A stretch of DNA of 64,000 nt. Source: Polynucleobacter sp. MWH-UH24A (GTDB lineage Bacteria > Pseudomonadota > Gammaproteobacteria > Burkholderiales > Burkholderiaceae). The stretch is taken from the NCBI RefSeq assembly GCF_018687475.1, contig NZ_CP061292.1:558001-622000 (forward strand), given 5' to 3'. The stretch's first letter is position 1. Every line of letters starts with the position of its first letter. Under the pieces are notes generated by a model. It searched no databases. It had not been told where the DNA came from and saw only the letters and a list, made by a program, of their open reading frames with translations. The translations under genes were made by a program, and so were the position numbers. Below are positions 1 through 7,168 of the stretch, one piece after another.

Positions 1-488
1 AATGGCAATGGGATGGTGTGGACTTTAAAGTCTGGCATCCGTCTGAGGAGGTCACTTTCAACGCAGATACGCACCGAGGAAAGCCTAATGAAAACAGTTG
101 TGTGCTGGAAATCCGAAATAACAACACGAGTTTTTGGTTAACAGGCGATATAGAAAAACGAGGAGAGCATGAGCATATTCGACGTCTAGAGGATGCGGGT
201 TACCAAAAGCCCAACAAGGTGGTGGTAATGGCCCCACATCACGGTAGTAAAACATCGTCATCACAGATATGGCTAGATGCCATCCAACCAACGGTGGCAT
301 TTTCTCAGCATGGATATCGAAATCGGTATGGTCATCCACATAGCGTTGTGAAAGAACGATATCGAGACAATCAAACCCCGCTTCTTGAAACCATACATAC
401 CGGAGCACAACACTGGTATGCCACTGCCGATGAACTTACCGTTGAGTTCCTAAGACCCAAGCAAAAGCGATTGTGGCATCACGACTAA
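1..488 (+). CDS. comEC: ComEC/Rec2 DNA uptake protein, C-terminal part
   Basis: This is the 3' end of a gene that enters from the left edge; the reading frame is open from base 3 with no stop upstream. The fragment is the C-terminal metallo-beta-lactamase-like domain of the inner-membrane competence channel ComEC. Visible motifs are the late metal-site region TGDIEKRGE and PHHGSKTSSS, followed by GYRNRYGHPHSVVKERY, which is typical of ComEC. In the family the membrane channel and OB-fold lie further upstream, outside the window. The GTG at 18 is not the true start, because the frame continues to the edge as W-Q-W-D-G-V before it. Confidence 0.88.
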   Translation, partial: WQWDGVDFKVWHPSEEVTFNADTHRGKPNENSCVLEIRNNNTSFWLTGDIEKRGEHEHIRRLEDAGYQKPNKVVVMAPHHGSKTSSSQIWLDAIQPTVAFSQHGYRNRYGHPHSVVKERYRDNQTPLLETIHTGAQHWYATADELTVEFLRPKQKRLWHHD

Positions 489-594
489 CAAAATTAACAA
501 AATCTGTATATCTTCTAAAATTATAAAAATATATATTTAAATCAATAACTTAATAAAAATTTATCCCAATAAAGCACCAATTTAACGTAAAATT

Positions 595-606
595 TTGTAT
601 ATACAA
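595..606. promoter_or_regulatory. Palindromic operator candidate before the toxin-antitoxin pair
   Basis: TTGTATATACAA is a perfect 12-bp palindrome, extended to 16 bp at 593-608 by flanking T/A pairs. It lies about 20 bp before the first ATG of the two-gene module and close to AT-rich promoter-like DNA. Type II toxin-antitoxin operons are usually repressed by the antitoxin at such a site. That role is inferred here. Confidence 0.45.
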
Positions 607-624
607 AACATAACGAAATGGGCT

Positions 625-927
625 ATGATGAAGCAACTAGTGATTAGTCCGAGGCTGGCTGAAAAATTAATCAAAAAGCATCGGGTTCGCAGGGTTGAAG
701 TTGAAGAGTGCTTTTATAACCGCACGGGAATAGTTTTGGAGGATACGAGGGCCGAACACCAAACAGAACCTCCCACGGTTTGGTTTATTGCCCCAACACA
801 TCAAAATCGGTTGCTAAAAATTGTTTATGTTCTAAATGACGGCGTTGTTAATTTGAAGACAGCTTTTGAACCTAATCCGCGAGAAAAATTACTTTATTTG
901 AGGATGGCTCTGGGTGACCATCTCTGA
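625..927 (+). CDS. Putative toxin of a type II toxin-antitoxin pair (annotated elsewhere as ADP-ribosyl-dinitrogen reductase hydrolase)
   Basis: A 100-residue protein beginning MMKQLVISPRLAEKLIKKH. The segments VEVEECFYNRTG, LEDTRAEHQTEPPTVWFIA and LLKIVYVLNDG match a small family that databases often label ADP-ribosyl-(dinitrogen reductase) hydrolase, although it is too short for that enzyme. Its size, its beta-rich core and the following ribbon-helix-helix gene suggest a BrnT-like toxin. The frame is open from TTG 595, but that codon lies in the palindrome, so ATG 625 or 628 is preferred. The ribosome binding site is weak. The gene lies outside the GpC-poor element and uses GpC normally. 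Confidence 0.6.
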   Translation: MMKQLVISPRLAEKLIKKHRVRRVEVEECFYNRTGIVLEDTRAEHQTEPPTVWFIAPTHQNRLLKIVYVLNDGVVNLKTAFEPNPREKLLYLRMALGDHL

Positions 928-953
928 AAAATTAAATAGGATGATGAGATAGT

Positions 954-1298
954 ATGAAACCAAAAAAATCGAGGCAAGACCTTATTCAAAGTAGCGAACA
1001 AGCATGGGAGAGTCGTCAGTTGGGCTCGGACGAAGCGTATGCTCGACGATCAGAGCAATCATCAGAATCAACGGATGAAGCGCTTGGCTTAAAAATGATA
1101 TCGATCAGATTAAGTACTGATTTAATTGATTCATACAAATTACTTGGCGATAAATATGGCATGGGGTATCAGCCATTGATGCGTGAAGCTCTCAAACGTT
1201 TTGCGGATAGCGAATTAAAAATAGTAGCGAAAGAATTTTTAGAAGCAAAGGCAAAGAGTCGCAAACAAATAAAAATAAGTGACAAAAAAGCAGCTTAA
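954..1298 (+). CDS. BrnA/CopG-like antitoxin with ribbon-helix-helix domain
   Basis: A 114-residue protein with a charged, Ser/Glu-rich N-terminal half (1-45). The second half reads ISIRLSTDLIDSYKLLGDKYGMGYQPLMREALKRF, the pattern of a CopG/BrnA ribbon-helix-helix DNA-binding domain. The C-terminus is very basic. It starts 26 bases after the putative toxin gene, behind a purine-rich AGGATGATGAGATAG stretch that can serve as ribosome binding site. Toxin first and antitoxin second is the brnTA order. It would bind the toxin and repress the operon, probably at the palindrome near 600. That role is inferred. Confidence 0.6.
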   Translation: MKPKKSRQDLIQSSEQAWESRQLGSDEAYARRSEQSSESTDEALGLKMISIRLSTDLIDSYKLLGDKYGMGYQPLMREALKRFADSELKIVAKEFLEAKAKSRKQIKISDKKAA

Positions 1299-1331
1299 AT
1301 GTTGCTATTCAATGGGGAAATGCGCCAGAGA

Positions 1332-1377
1332 TTGGTTGCGGGGATAGGATTTGAACCTATGACCTTCGGGTTATGAG
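1332..1377 (-). repeat. Left attachment site: 3' fragment of tRNA-fMet (46-bp direct repeat)
   Basis: Identical over 46 bp to 13768-13813. On the minus strand it runs from the anticodon loop (CTCATAA) through the T arm and acceptor strand to the CCA end. It lacks the 5' half and cannot form a tRNA. Similarity stops abruptly at 1378, where the element's own DNA begins. It keeps the GpC of the acceptor stem (1338-1339). Confidence 0.93.
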
Positions 1378-1425
1378 TTCGTTTATTTGATACTTAAATA
1401 GTTGTAATATATAGACTTTTTGCCA

Positions 1426-1449
1426 AAGTAGTATAGTAAGTAGTATAGT
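1426..1449. repeat. Two tandem 12-bp repeats near the left end
   Basis: AAGTAGTATAGT occurs twice head to tail, followed by AA. The core TAGTATAG recurs as an inverted pair at the right end (13698-13719). Short repeats inside both ends of an integrative element may be arm-type integrase or excisionase sites. They also lie just before the serine recombinase gene and could be its operator. Both roles are inferred. Confidence 0.5.
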
Positions 1450-1488
1450 AATTCATAGGTATTTTCATCACTTTTTTGGGAGAAAACT

Positions 1489-2067
1489 ATGAAAAAAGTC
1501 TGTATCTATGTCCGTGTATCCACCACCAAACAGACCGTAGAGAACCAAATACAGGTTCTTAGGGACTATTCAGACCGGTGTGGATACCAAATCACCCAAA
1601 TCTACTCTGATAACGGTATATCGGGTTCTAAAGGACGACAGGATCGTCCCGGACTGGATCAGATGATGAAAGACGGAGTTCAACGAAAGTTTGAGATGGT
1701 TCTCGTCTGGTCGGTGGATAGACTAGGTCGTTCAGTAAGTGATTTAGTTCAAATAATGAAAGAACTCAATGAACTCAAGATTGACTTGTATTTCAATCAA
1801 CAGAGTATTGATACATCAACAAGTTCAGGAAGAATGATATTTGGGATCTTTGGATGTATTTCAGAGATGGAACGAAATCTCATTTCAGAACGAGTCACAA
1901 TCGGATTACAACGGGCGGTCAGTCAAGGAAAGAAATTAGGAAGACCGACAAAGATGAATGACGGAATGAAAAACGCTGTCAAACTGTTACGAGAGAAGGG
2001 AATGGGGATCAAACAAATCTCAAAACAACTTCAGATTGGGATTGGAACGGTGTATTCAGTCTTATAA
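1489..2067 (+). CDS. Serine recombinase (resolvase/invertase family)
   Basis: A 192-residue small serine recombinase. The N-terminal catalytic domain opens with IYVRVSTTKQ, with the nucleophile at Ser11, and contains WSVDRLGRSVSDLV and the family block GRMIFGIFGCISEMERNLISER. A GKKLGRPTK hinge and a C-terminal helix-turn-helix (about 160-190, ending GIGTVYSVL) follow. Length is normal for resolvases such as those of Tn3. Ribosome binding site GGGAGA lies 7-8 bases before the ATG. It may resolve dimers or invert a segment. Two of the element's four alanines and two of its five GpC sites are in this gene, so it may be a newer part of the element. Confidence 0.9.
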   Translation: MKKVCIYVRVSTTKQTVENQIQVLRDYSDRCGYQITQIYSDNGISGSKGRQDRPGLDQMMKDGVQRKFEMVLVWSVDRLGRSVSDLVQIMKELNELKIDLYFNQQSIDTSTSSGRMIFGIFGCISEMERNLISERVTIGLQRAVSQGKKLGRPTKMNDGMKNAVKLLREKGMGIKQISKQLQIGIGTVYSVL

Positions 2068-2068
2068 A

Positions 2069-2689
2069 TTAAAAACCTGAGTATCTTTTATCAAGTTCTT
2101 TCTTTTTTTCTAATTCAAGTTTCACTAACTTCTTTCTTTCTTCTTGTGAGTTTTCGTATTCTTCTTTTCTGATTTGTAACCATAATGGATGAACCAAGTT
2201 TAAAAGTTCATTCATCTTTTTATCAAACTCATCCGAATACTTGAATGAATGAACTGAAAAATATTGATTTGATATCTCATATGATTCTTTGTCACAAGAG
2301 AAAGAATCAATCTCTAACTCAGGAAAATGTTCTCTAGTAAATGAGAGTTTGATAGATTGTTGGTGAGGGATCGGAATATTTGTAAATAGGTGAAAGTTAT
2401 TGATTGAATATTCTTTGATAGGTTCATGAAGATGATTACCGACTTTATTCAATCTGTTGTGGTGAATAACAAACATAAATTCTTCAAGAATTCTCAAATA
2501 TCCCTTTTCTTCAATAACATATCTTGAACGAATAATTGGATTCGTTTCATTCTTAATTAACTCTTTAAGAACTTTGTTTCTTGGTTTATTTTTCTCTTTA
2601 TAGAAAAGATAGTTACTTATCATTACATACAGAAAGACAACGACTATTAGTATTGAAAGAATGATGAAAATGGAGAAAAGTATCATCAT
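2069..2689 (-). CDS. Unknown membrane-anchored protein with coiled-coil tail
   Basis: I do not recognise this 206-residue protein. Residues 1-26 form one strongly hydrophobic helix (MMILFSIFIILSILIVVVFL), followed by a soluble domain. The last about 35 residues are Lys/Glu-rich and probably helical. The start at 2689 overlaps the stop of the upstream gene as ATGA, so translation is probably coupled. It is the last gene of a three-gene minus-strand operon (3284 to 2069) and ends two bases from the stop of the serine recombinase. No alanine is encoded. Confidence 0.65.
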   Translation of the reverse strand: MMILFSIFIILSILIVVVFLYVMISNYLFYKEKNKPRNKVLKELIKNETNPIIRSRYVIEEKGYLRILEEFMFVIHHNRLNKVGNHLHEPIKEYSINNFHLFTNIPIPHQQSIKLSFTREHFPELEIDSFSCDKESYEISNQYFSVHSFKYSDEFDKKMNELLNLVHPLWLQIRKEEYENSQEERKKLVKLELEKKKELDKRYSGF

Positions 2690-3087
2690 TTTAAATGTTT
2701 GAATCCACAACTAAACCGAACTAAAGAATCTCCTATAGTTCCAGGACCAGAGAACGACCATTTAGAAATTTCGTCAGAAGTAAATACAACACTTCCTTTT
2801 CCCATTTCATTCTGATACAAAGTCAATTTTAAATCTCTCGATTTTTCCTCATTACAATCAATTTCATTAAAAGTTACATATGATTGATAAACTTTTCCAT
2901 CCCTTAATTTTTCAGGTTTATTCATGTTGTGGAGAGACCAGATACGAATAAATTTATCTTTTTTAGTTATTTTGGAATCATCAATGTATACAGTCATTGA
3001 ATTTGATTCTGTTACCTTAAACCAATCACAATAACCGTTTACTGAGAAAAATAATAGAGATATAGGGATAAGTTTTTTCATATTCAT
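2686..3087 (-). CDS. Exported surface-adhesin E-like protein
   Basis: A 133-residue protein with a signal peptide (MNMKKLIPISLLFFSVNGYC), then a mature part starting DWFKV. The pattern W-x-K-V, VYIDDSKI, IRIWSLHNM, a lone FNEIDC, a Gly-Ser-Val-Val strand and a final RFSCGF matches the small Cys-containing surface-adhesin E family that is common in betaproteobacteria. Its stop overlaps the next start as ATGA, and its own start at 3087 overlaps the preceding stop in the same way, which favours 3087 over ATG 3081. No alanine is present, even in the signal peptide. The assignment rests on pattern only. Confidence 0.6.
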   Translation of the reverse strand: MNMKKLIPISLLFFSVNGYCDWFKVTESNSMTVYIDDSKITKKDKFIRIWSLHNMNKPEKLRDGKVYQSYVTFNEIDCNEEKSRDLKLTLYQNEMGKGSVVFTSDEISKWSFSGPGTIGDSLVRFSCGFKHLK

Positions 3088-3284
3088 TTCTTCGGTAAAC
3101 GTCCACCGTCTTTCAAACATTCATCAAGAGTCTTATAAGGTTTGAAGTTCTTGGTTTGTTCGTAGTAGGTGGATCCAGGTTTATGACAGATACCTGAATT
3201 ACTCATTTTTACAGGTAAAGATTGACTAAAAACACTAGTAGAAATGACTAGTGTTAAAAGTAACGAAATGGTGGTAGATTTCAT
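3084..3284 (-). CDS. Small exported protein with conserved Cys/Gly motif
   Basis: A 66-residue protein: signal peptide MKSTTISLLLTLVISTSVFS, then a mature part of about 45 residues containing GICHKPGSTYYEQTKNF and SLDECLKDGGRLPKK-like spacing (here TLDECLKDGGRLPKK). This short two-Cys motif is familiar from small secreted proteins and from extensions next to nucleases in proteobacterial plasmids and islands. Its function is not known to me. The start is ATG 3284, because the longer open frame to 3365 would put the signal peptide internally. It heads a minus-strand operon, divergent from the gene at 3323 across only about 40 bp. Confidence 0.6.
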   Translation of the reverse strand: MKSTTISLLLTLVISTSVFSQSLPVKMSNSGICHKPGSTYYEQTKNFKPYKTLDECLKDGGRLPKK

Positions 3285-3322
3285 AAGTATTAGACTATCA
3301 CTAATCAATCTTGGTGACAAAT

Positions 3323-3982
3323 ATGAGTAAATTTCTTGTCTTAATTCTTTTAATATGTTCATCATCTTTAAGTTTCGGAAAGTTATCGGATGATGACTAT
3401 AAAAAACTTGAAACGATGGTTTTTGAAAATCTAAAAAAAGATAATTTTATTAAACTAAACCGAATAACAAGAGGTGGAAGTCTCACATCATGTGAACTAG
3501 AATTTGGAAACATTTACAGAGATATTCGTTCTCAGTCTGGAAAACCAGTAATCGTTTCAGGAAGTTTTTCACTCATTTATATGAGAGAAAAAAGTAATTT
3601 AGGAACATTACTGAAGATAGTTCCTTCAGTCTTAGATGTGAGAACAGAGAAATGGACACAAACATATCCTGAGTATCTAGATATTAAAGTTAACAAGTCA
3701 AGTCTTGAAAAATTTAAGATTACAGACTTCAAATGTGGTTCTGAGGATAGAGGTCGTTGTGTAGGGTACGGAGATCCTAAATTTGATGTTATTAAAACAG
3801 TGACCTCTGTAATTCCTTTTAATGGTGAGGTTGTCTTTTCTCTCACAAAAGGAGGTTATGACAATTCATTTACCTTGTCTAACTTACTACCTCAAAAAGA
3901 ATCTATTAAAGTTCGTGAGGATTTCAATAACTGTATGTCTGAAATATTCAACGAATTTAGAAAAGATTTAGAAAGAAGATGA
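3323..3982 (+). CDS. Unknown exported protein, first gene of the exported-protein array
   Basis: A 219-residue protein with a clear signal peptide (MSKFLVLILLICSSSLSFG, probable cleavage before K20) and a mature region with four cysteines (SLTSCELEF, DFKCGSEDRGRC, FNNCMSE). I recognise no family. The frame is open from TTG 3311, but ATG 3323 with GGTG upstream puts the signal peptide at the N-terminus. The stop overlaps the next ATG (ATGA). Codons avoid GpC completely: no Ala, Cys only TGT, no AGC, CGC or GGC. Confidence 0.65.
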   Translation: MSKFLVLILLICSSSLSFGKLSDDDYKKLETMVFENLKKDNFIKLNRITRGGSLTSCELEFGNIYRDIRSQSGKPVIVSGSFSLIYMREKSNLGTLLKIVPSVLDVRTEKWTQTYPEYLDIKVNKSSLEKFKITDFKCGSEDRGRCVGYGDPKFDVIKTVTSVIPFNGEVVFSLTKGGYDNSFTLSNLLPQKESIKVREDFNNCMSEIFNEFRKDLERR

Positions 3983-4329
3983 TAAAAGTGTTAGGTAAGA
4001 TAGAACAACTTAAGGGTTGGAAAAGAGTTTGGTTTGTTTCACTCTTTTTTGTCTTTTTTTATTACTATTTTTTTTGGGACAGTGAATCATCACTAATACC
4101 AAATTTCATTATCTATACATCAGACTTTTTTAATGTTTTAATTTTTCGTCCAATTTTTAATTGGATATTTGATTTTCCACCATATAGATATATAGATGAA
4201 ATTTCTTTCTTTCAACGTCAAACCATAAATTTTCGGAATGGTCTTTCACATTTACTAACATATGTATTCTATTCAATAATTTTCTATAAAACTGGAAAAT
4301 GGATCTACAAAGGTTTTAAAAATAAATGA
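3979..4329 (+). CDS. Unknown integral membrane protein
   Basis: A 116-residue protein with a hydrophobic aromatic helix at about 16-33 (FVSLFFVFFYYYFFW), another segment at about 40-62 and a third near 90-106, ending in a basic tail WIYKGFKNK. It overlaps both neighbours by ATGA, so it is the second gene of a translationally coupled run. Function unknown. It could anchor or export its secreted neighbours. That is inference from position only. Confidence 0.6.
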   Translation: MIKVLGKIEQLKGWKRVWFVSLFFVFFYYYFFWDSESSLIPNFIIYTSDFFNVLIFRPIFNWIFDFPPYRYIDEISFFQRQTINFRNGLSHLLTYVFYSIIFYKTGKWIYKGFKNK

Positions 4330-4703
4330 AAAGACTAATAATTTTTGTATTATTTTCACTTTCATCATCACTCGTTTACTCATCTACATATGACTGTAGA
4401 GTAACTCGTAAGATTGGTCCAGAAAACATTGTTTCTGATTCTGAATTAATGAAGTGGAAGTTTTCTATAAAGATTTACGACATTACAAAACCTGAACTAG
4501 AGAGATGTTCATTTGTTCCGAGTCAAAACAAAGTTACTTGTGACAGATACACAGTTGATAGAGTAGAAACCGATAAGTTTGTTGGTATCAAGAAGTTCTA
4601 TTACTTTACTGGTCAATTTGATGTTCAACTCTACCCCGATATGAGATTTGTAGAAAACAATGGTCGTGGTGGTATTTCATATGGATCTTGTGTGAAATTA
4701 TGA
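4326..4703 (+). CDS. Unknown small exported protein
   Basis: A 125-residue protein with an alanine-free signal peptide (MKRLIIFVLFSLSSSLVYSS) and a mature domain with four cysteines (YDCRVTRK, ERCSFVP, KVTCDRY, YGSCVKL), probably two disulfides. The layout, starting shortly after cleavage with a Cys strand and ending with a Gly-x-Cys tail, resembles the proteins at 7531-7929 and 11927-12355. These may be distant paralogues. Start overlaps the preceding stop, and stop overlaps the next ATG (ATGA at 4700). Confidence 0.6.
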   Translation: MKRLIIFVLFSLSSSLVYSSTYDCRVTRKIGPENIVSDSELMKWKFSIKIYDITKPELERCSFVPSQNKVTCDRYTVDRVETDKFVGIKKFYYFTGQFDVQLYPDMRFVENNGRGGISYGSCVKL

Positions 4704-4975
4704 AGTTTATAATTTTCACGGGTTTATTTTTGATATCTACTTATTCTTTTGGGAATTGTGTATGTAGGTGTGTAAACGGTGAAATGACACCCATTTGTAG
4801 TAGTTCTATTGACTTACCACCTATCTGTCCACCCACAATTTGTCCCATTGTTCCCCCATCAGTTCAACCTATTAATCCTCCAGTTATTCCACCTATTGGG
4901 ACGTCTAATTGTCAAAATAGACAGGTCTTGAATCAAAGAACAGGTCAGTATGAGTGGAGGGTTATATGTCAATAA
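4700..4975 (+). CDS. Small exported Cys- and Pro-rich protein
   Basis: A 91-residue protein: signal peptide MKFIIFTGLFLISTYSFG, then a mature segment with eight cysteines and thirteen prolines. It includes CVCRCVNGEMTPIC, DLPPICPPTICPIVPP and the end RTGQYEWRVIC. Similar short secreted proteins occur in betaproteobacterial genomes, with no function known to me. ATG 4700 overlaps the previous TGA. The Pro stretch would be extended, with disulfide-closed ends, which fits a surface or periplasmic spacer. Confidence 0.65.
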   Translation: MKFIIFTGLFLISTYSFGNCVCRCVNGEMTPICSSSIDLPPICPPTICPIVPPSVQPINPPVIPPIGTSNCQNRQVLNQRTGQYEWRVICQ

Positions 4976-5538
4976 ATAGATTATTAATTTTTATATCACT
5001 TATATTTGTATTTAATTCTTCATATGGTCAGGTAAAGAAACCGGAGGGTAAATTTTGTAATACATTTGATGGAAGGATTGAGTTCGTTCAAAATTTAATA
5101 CCGTCTAATTATGACTGGTTACTGTTTAAGGTGGAAAACATTCCACCCGATACAGAAAAGTATATTTCTACCGAATATAAAAGTTCATTGGAAACAAGAA
5201 ATGAGTCACGATTCAACAAAATAGTAAGTAATGAATATTTTTATCCTTGGAAATTACGAGATTCATACAAATCTTTAATTTCGGAATCAAAGAATGGATT
5301 TTTTAGAATCCATGGGATTGGTTCTTCAACTAAATCTAAACATGAATCTGAAATAATTTTTTATACAAATTTATTTGAAATTAATTATGAATTTTTAGAT
5401 TCACTTGATGAGTACCGAAATTTTGATAACAGAAGAAATAAACCTTATCTTTCTGGTGATTCTTATAGAATTGAATTATCTAAACTTAATTTTAATAGAA
5501 CAATTCAATCACTTATCAAATGTTCTTTTCAAAAGTAA
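4966..5538 (+). CDS. Unknown exported protein
   Basis: A 190-residue protein with signal peptide MSINRLLIFISLIFVFNSSYG and a mature part beginning QVKKPEGKFC. It has two cysteines (near the N-terminus and in the final LIKCSFQK) and is rich in Tyr, Ser and Asn. The start at ATG 4966 has a strong GGAGGG site about 7 bases upstream, inside the end of the previous gene (10-base overlap). The longer frame from 4954 lacks this spacing. No family recognised, no alanine. Confidence 0.6.
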   Translation: MSINRLLIFISLIFVFNSSYGQVKKPEGKFCNTFDGRIEFVQNLIPSNYDWLLFKVENIPPDTEKYISTEYKSSLETRNESRFNKIVSNEYFYPWKLRDSYKSLISESKNGFFRIHGIGSSTKSKHESEIIFYTNLFEINYEFLDSLDEYRNFDNRRNKPYLSGDSYRIELSKLNFNRTIQSLIKCSFQK

Positions 5539-5545
5539 TTATTAA

Positions 5546-5791
5546 ATGTCAGAACCTATTACCTTAAATCGAATTATTGATAAAGTTCTTAATATAGACC
5601 TTACTATCTTTTTCTATCTCGTTCCTTTTGTAGTCTTAATTTTTTTTATTTCTCGTTGTTGGGACTACTACGTTGATAAGTTTCTAGAAGAAAAAGGTGT
5701 ATCACATGAACGTAGAAATTCTATCGAAATCATATTTTGGTGTTTATTCTTCCTCTTATCCTACATTCTTTTAAAACTATATTTCAATTAA
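5546..5791 (+). CDS. Small two-helix membrane protein
   Basis: An 81-residue protein with two transmembrane helices (about 17-36, FFYLVPFVVLIFFI, and 58-78, IIFWCLFFLLSYILLKLYF) joined by a charged loop. It begins 8 bases after the previous gene with no obvious ribosome binding site, so translation may depend on reinitiation. Size and shape resemble holins or small inner-membrane assembly proteins, but nothing specific is seen. Confidence 0.5.
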   Translation: MSEPITLNRIIDKVLNIDLTIFFYLVPFVVLIFFISRCWDYYVDKFLEEKGVSHERRNSIEIIFWCLFFLLSYILLKLYFN

Positions 5792-5871
5792 CAACTGTAT
5801 CCGAACATACTTTCCGATAACCTTTTCAGAATATTCAAACCTATACCCAACTTTACCTTTAAAGAATTTAT

Positions 5872-6198
5872 ATGATGACCTTTTCTGAACTGATAAAAAA
5901 GTCTCTTTTCCTTCTGGTTCTTTCATATTCTCTTACATCTTTTAGTCAATCTCTTAATGAAAGACTTGACTCTTCAAATACCAACAAGAATCAACTAGAA
6001 AGACTCAAATCAGATTCTGACCCACAAAAAGTCCGTGAAAAGGATTTGGAGACTGTAAAAAAACAAAATGAAATAAAGAATTCACCAGATGTTAAATCTT
6101 ATAGTTGGTTTGAAGTAAACCAAAAGAAAATATTCTTAACAATCGGATTTCTTATAGTTTGTTTCTTTGTGTATCACAATTACTTTAAAAAGAAATAA
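5872..6198 (+). CDS. Exported charged coil protein with C-terminal membrane anchor
   Basis: A 108-residue protein: signal peptide (about 8-25, ending TSFS before Q26), a highly charged helical middle (27-78, repeated Lys/Glu/Asp), then a transmembrane helix (about 88-103, FLTIGFLIVCFFVYH) and a KKK end. The predicted topology is a periplasmic coil held by a C-terminal helix. An 80-bp gap separates it from the previous gene, so it may have its own promoter. ATG 5872 or 5875 is the start. Function unknown. Confidence 0.55.
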   Translation: MMTFSELIKKSLFLLVLSYSLTSFSQSLNERLDSSNTNKNQLERLKSDSDPQKVREKDLETVKKQNEIKNSPDVKSYSWFEVNQKKIFLTIGFLIVCFFVYHNYFKKK

Positions 6199-6199
6199 G

Positions 6200-6592
6200 A
6201 TGATGAAAAAGATTTTTCTTCTTTTTATTTCATTCTTTTTAATCGGTTGTAACAAGTCTCCTGAATGGAAAATCTATCATCAATCAACTGGTCAAACTAT
6301 TCTTATTGATGAAAGTTCAATAAAGAAAAAAGAGGATTATGTTAGTTTTTGGTATGTGAGTGACTTGAAATCTTATCCAAACTTACATTTTTTATGGAAA
6401 GAGGTATACAACTGTAAGTCTCAAATGTCTATGTCACTTTTCTATGATGTTGTTGAATCTATTTCCAAACTTCCAAAAAATGTTCCAGACTTAACTGATG
6501 AGGATAGATGGTCAAAGATTACAGATGATGGTTGGGATAGAAATGTATTTAATAAGTTATGTGGTGATAGAGTTAAGAAAACATTTTTTTGA
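6200..6592 (+). CDS. Lipoprotein related to the surface-adhesin E-like protein
   Basis: A 130-residue protein. MMKKIFLLFISFFLIGC has a lipobox with the modified Cys at 17. The mature part PEWKIYHQSTGQTILIDESSIKKK, then VSFWYVSDL and a Cys-containing strand, follows the same order as the protein at 2686-3087 (W-x, ID-x-SI, W-x-x-D, C), so the two are probably distant paralogues. The frame is open from 6167, but the lipoprotein signal fixes the start at 6200 or 6203. Confidence 0.6.
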   Translation: MMKKIFLLFISFFLIGCNKSPEWKIYHQSTGQTILIDESSIKKKEDYVSFWYVSDLKSYPNLHFLWKEVYNCKSQMSMSLFYDVVESISKLPKNVPDLTDEDRWSKITDDGWDRNVFNKLCGDRVKKTFF

Positions 6593-6595
6593 TGT

Positions 6596-6772
6596 ATGAG
6601 TGATGTAAAAATCCTTGGAAGACCTCTCTATCGTCCTGTTAAACATAAGATACAGGATGAAGAGAATCCTTCAGTTCAACTCAAATCTAAAGAATCAAAG
6701 AAATCTTTGACACATACAGACATTGTCTATGAACGGGATGAGAGTGATTGGTGGTGGTGTGAGGATGTCTAA
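6596..6772 (+). CDS. Small acidic/basic protein of unknown function (58 aa)
   Basis: A short frame starting MSDVKILGRPLYRPVKHK and ending ERDESDWWWCEDV. It starts 4 bases after the previous stop and overlaps the next start by 8 bases (ATGTCTAA at 6765-6772), so it fits the tightly packed array. It has no signal peptide and is probably cytoplasmic. It has no alanine and no GpC. Support is positional, with no family recognised. Confidence 0.5.
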   Translation: MSDVKILGRPLYRPVKHKIQDEENPSVQLKSKESKKSLTHTDIVYERDESDWWWCEDV

Positions 6773-7160
6773 AGACATTCAAATTAAGACTTATCTGGAA
6801 CGAATCGTTAGAGATTCATGTCTGGAAACAGGTTCAAATCCCGATGACTTTAAACTGAAAGTTATGGGTAAGATAAAACGTTATAAGTCAATGAAGTCTG
6901 GTTACTATATTCAAATTCAAAACTTTAAAAGTCTTACTGTAGTTAAGAATTCTCTTGATAACAAATACTTTCGGTATTACTTTAGATGTATTCAGTTTGA
7001 AAAGAGAAATCTTCCACTGTTAGAGATATGTAAATGGACTCCAACTATGGGATCGGTAGAGGACGGTAAGGTCGTATTCAGAGATGATGACAAGAGGTAC
7101 AAAGGATCATTTCTAGAACGAATGATTACAGTAATGAATGTGGTTAGATTAAAGATATGA
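6765..7160 (+). CDS. Unknown cytoplasmic protein
   Basis: A 131-residue basic protein, MSKDIQIKTYLERIVRD onward, with a mixed alpha/beta pattern and no signal peptide or membrane helix. The frame is open from 6723, but ATG 6765 overlaps the stop of the preceding small gene, as is usual in this element. ATG 6738 cannot be excluded. No family recognised. It contains three Cys and no Ala. Confidence 0.5.
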   Translation: MSKDIQIKTYLERIVRDSCLETGSNPDDFKLKVMGKIKRYKSMKSGYYIQIQNFKSLTVVKNSLDNKYFRYYFRCIQFEKRNLPLLEICKWTPTMGSVEDGKVVFRDDDKRYKGSFLERMITVMNVVRLKI

Positions 7161-7168
7161 GGTAATAA

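Noticed and set aside
1284..1306. Possible old tRNA terminator left of the island (AGCA/TGCT with a T-run on the minus strand)
   Set aside because: Only four good pairs plus a mismatch, and it overlaps the end of the antitoxin gene. Too weak to claim.
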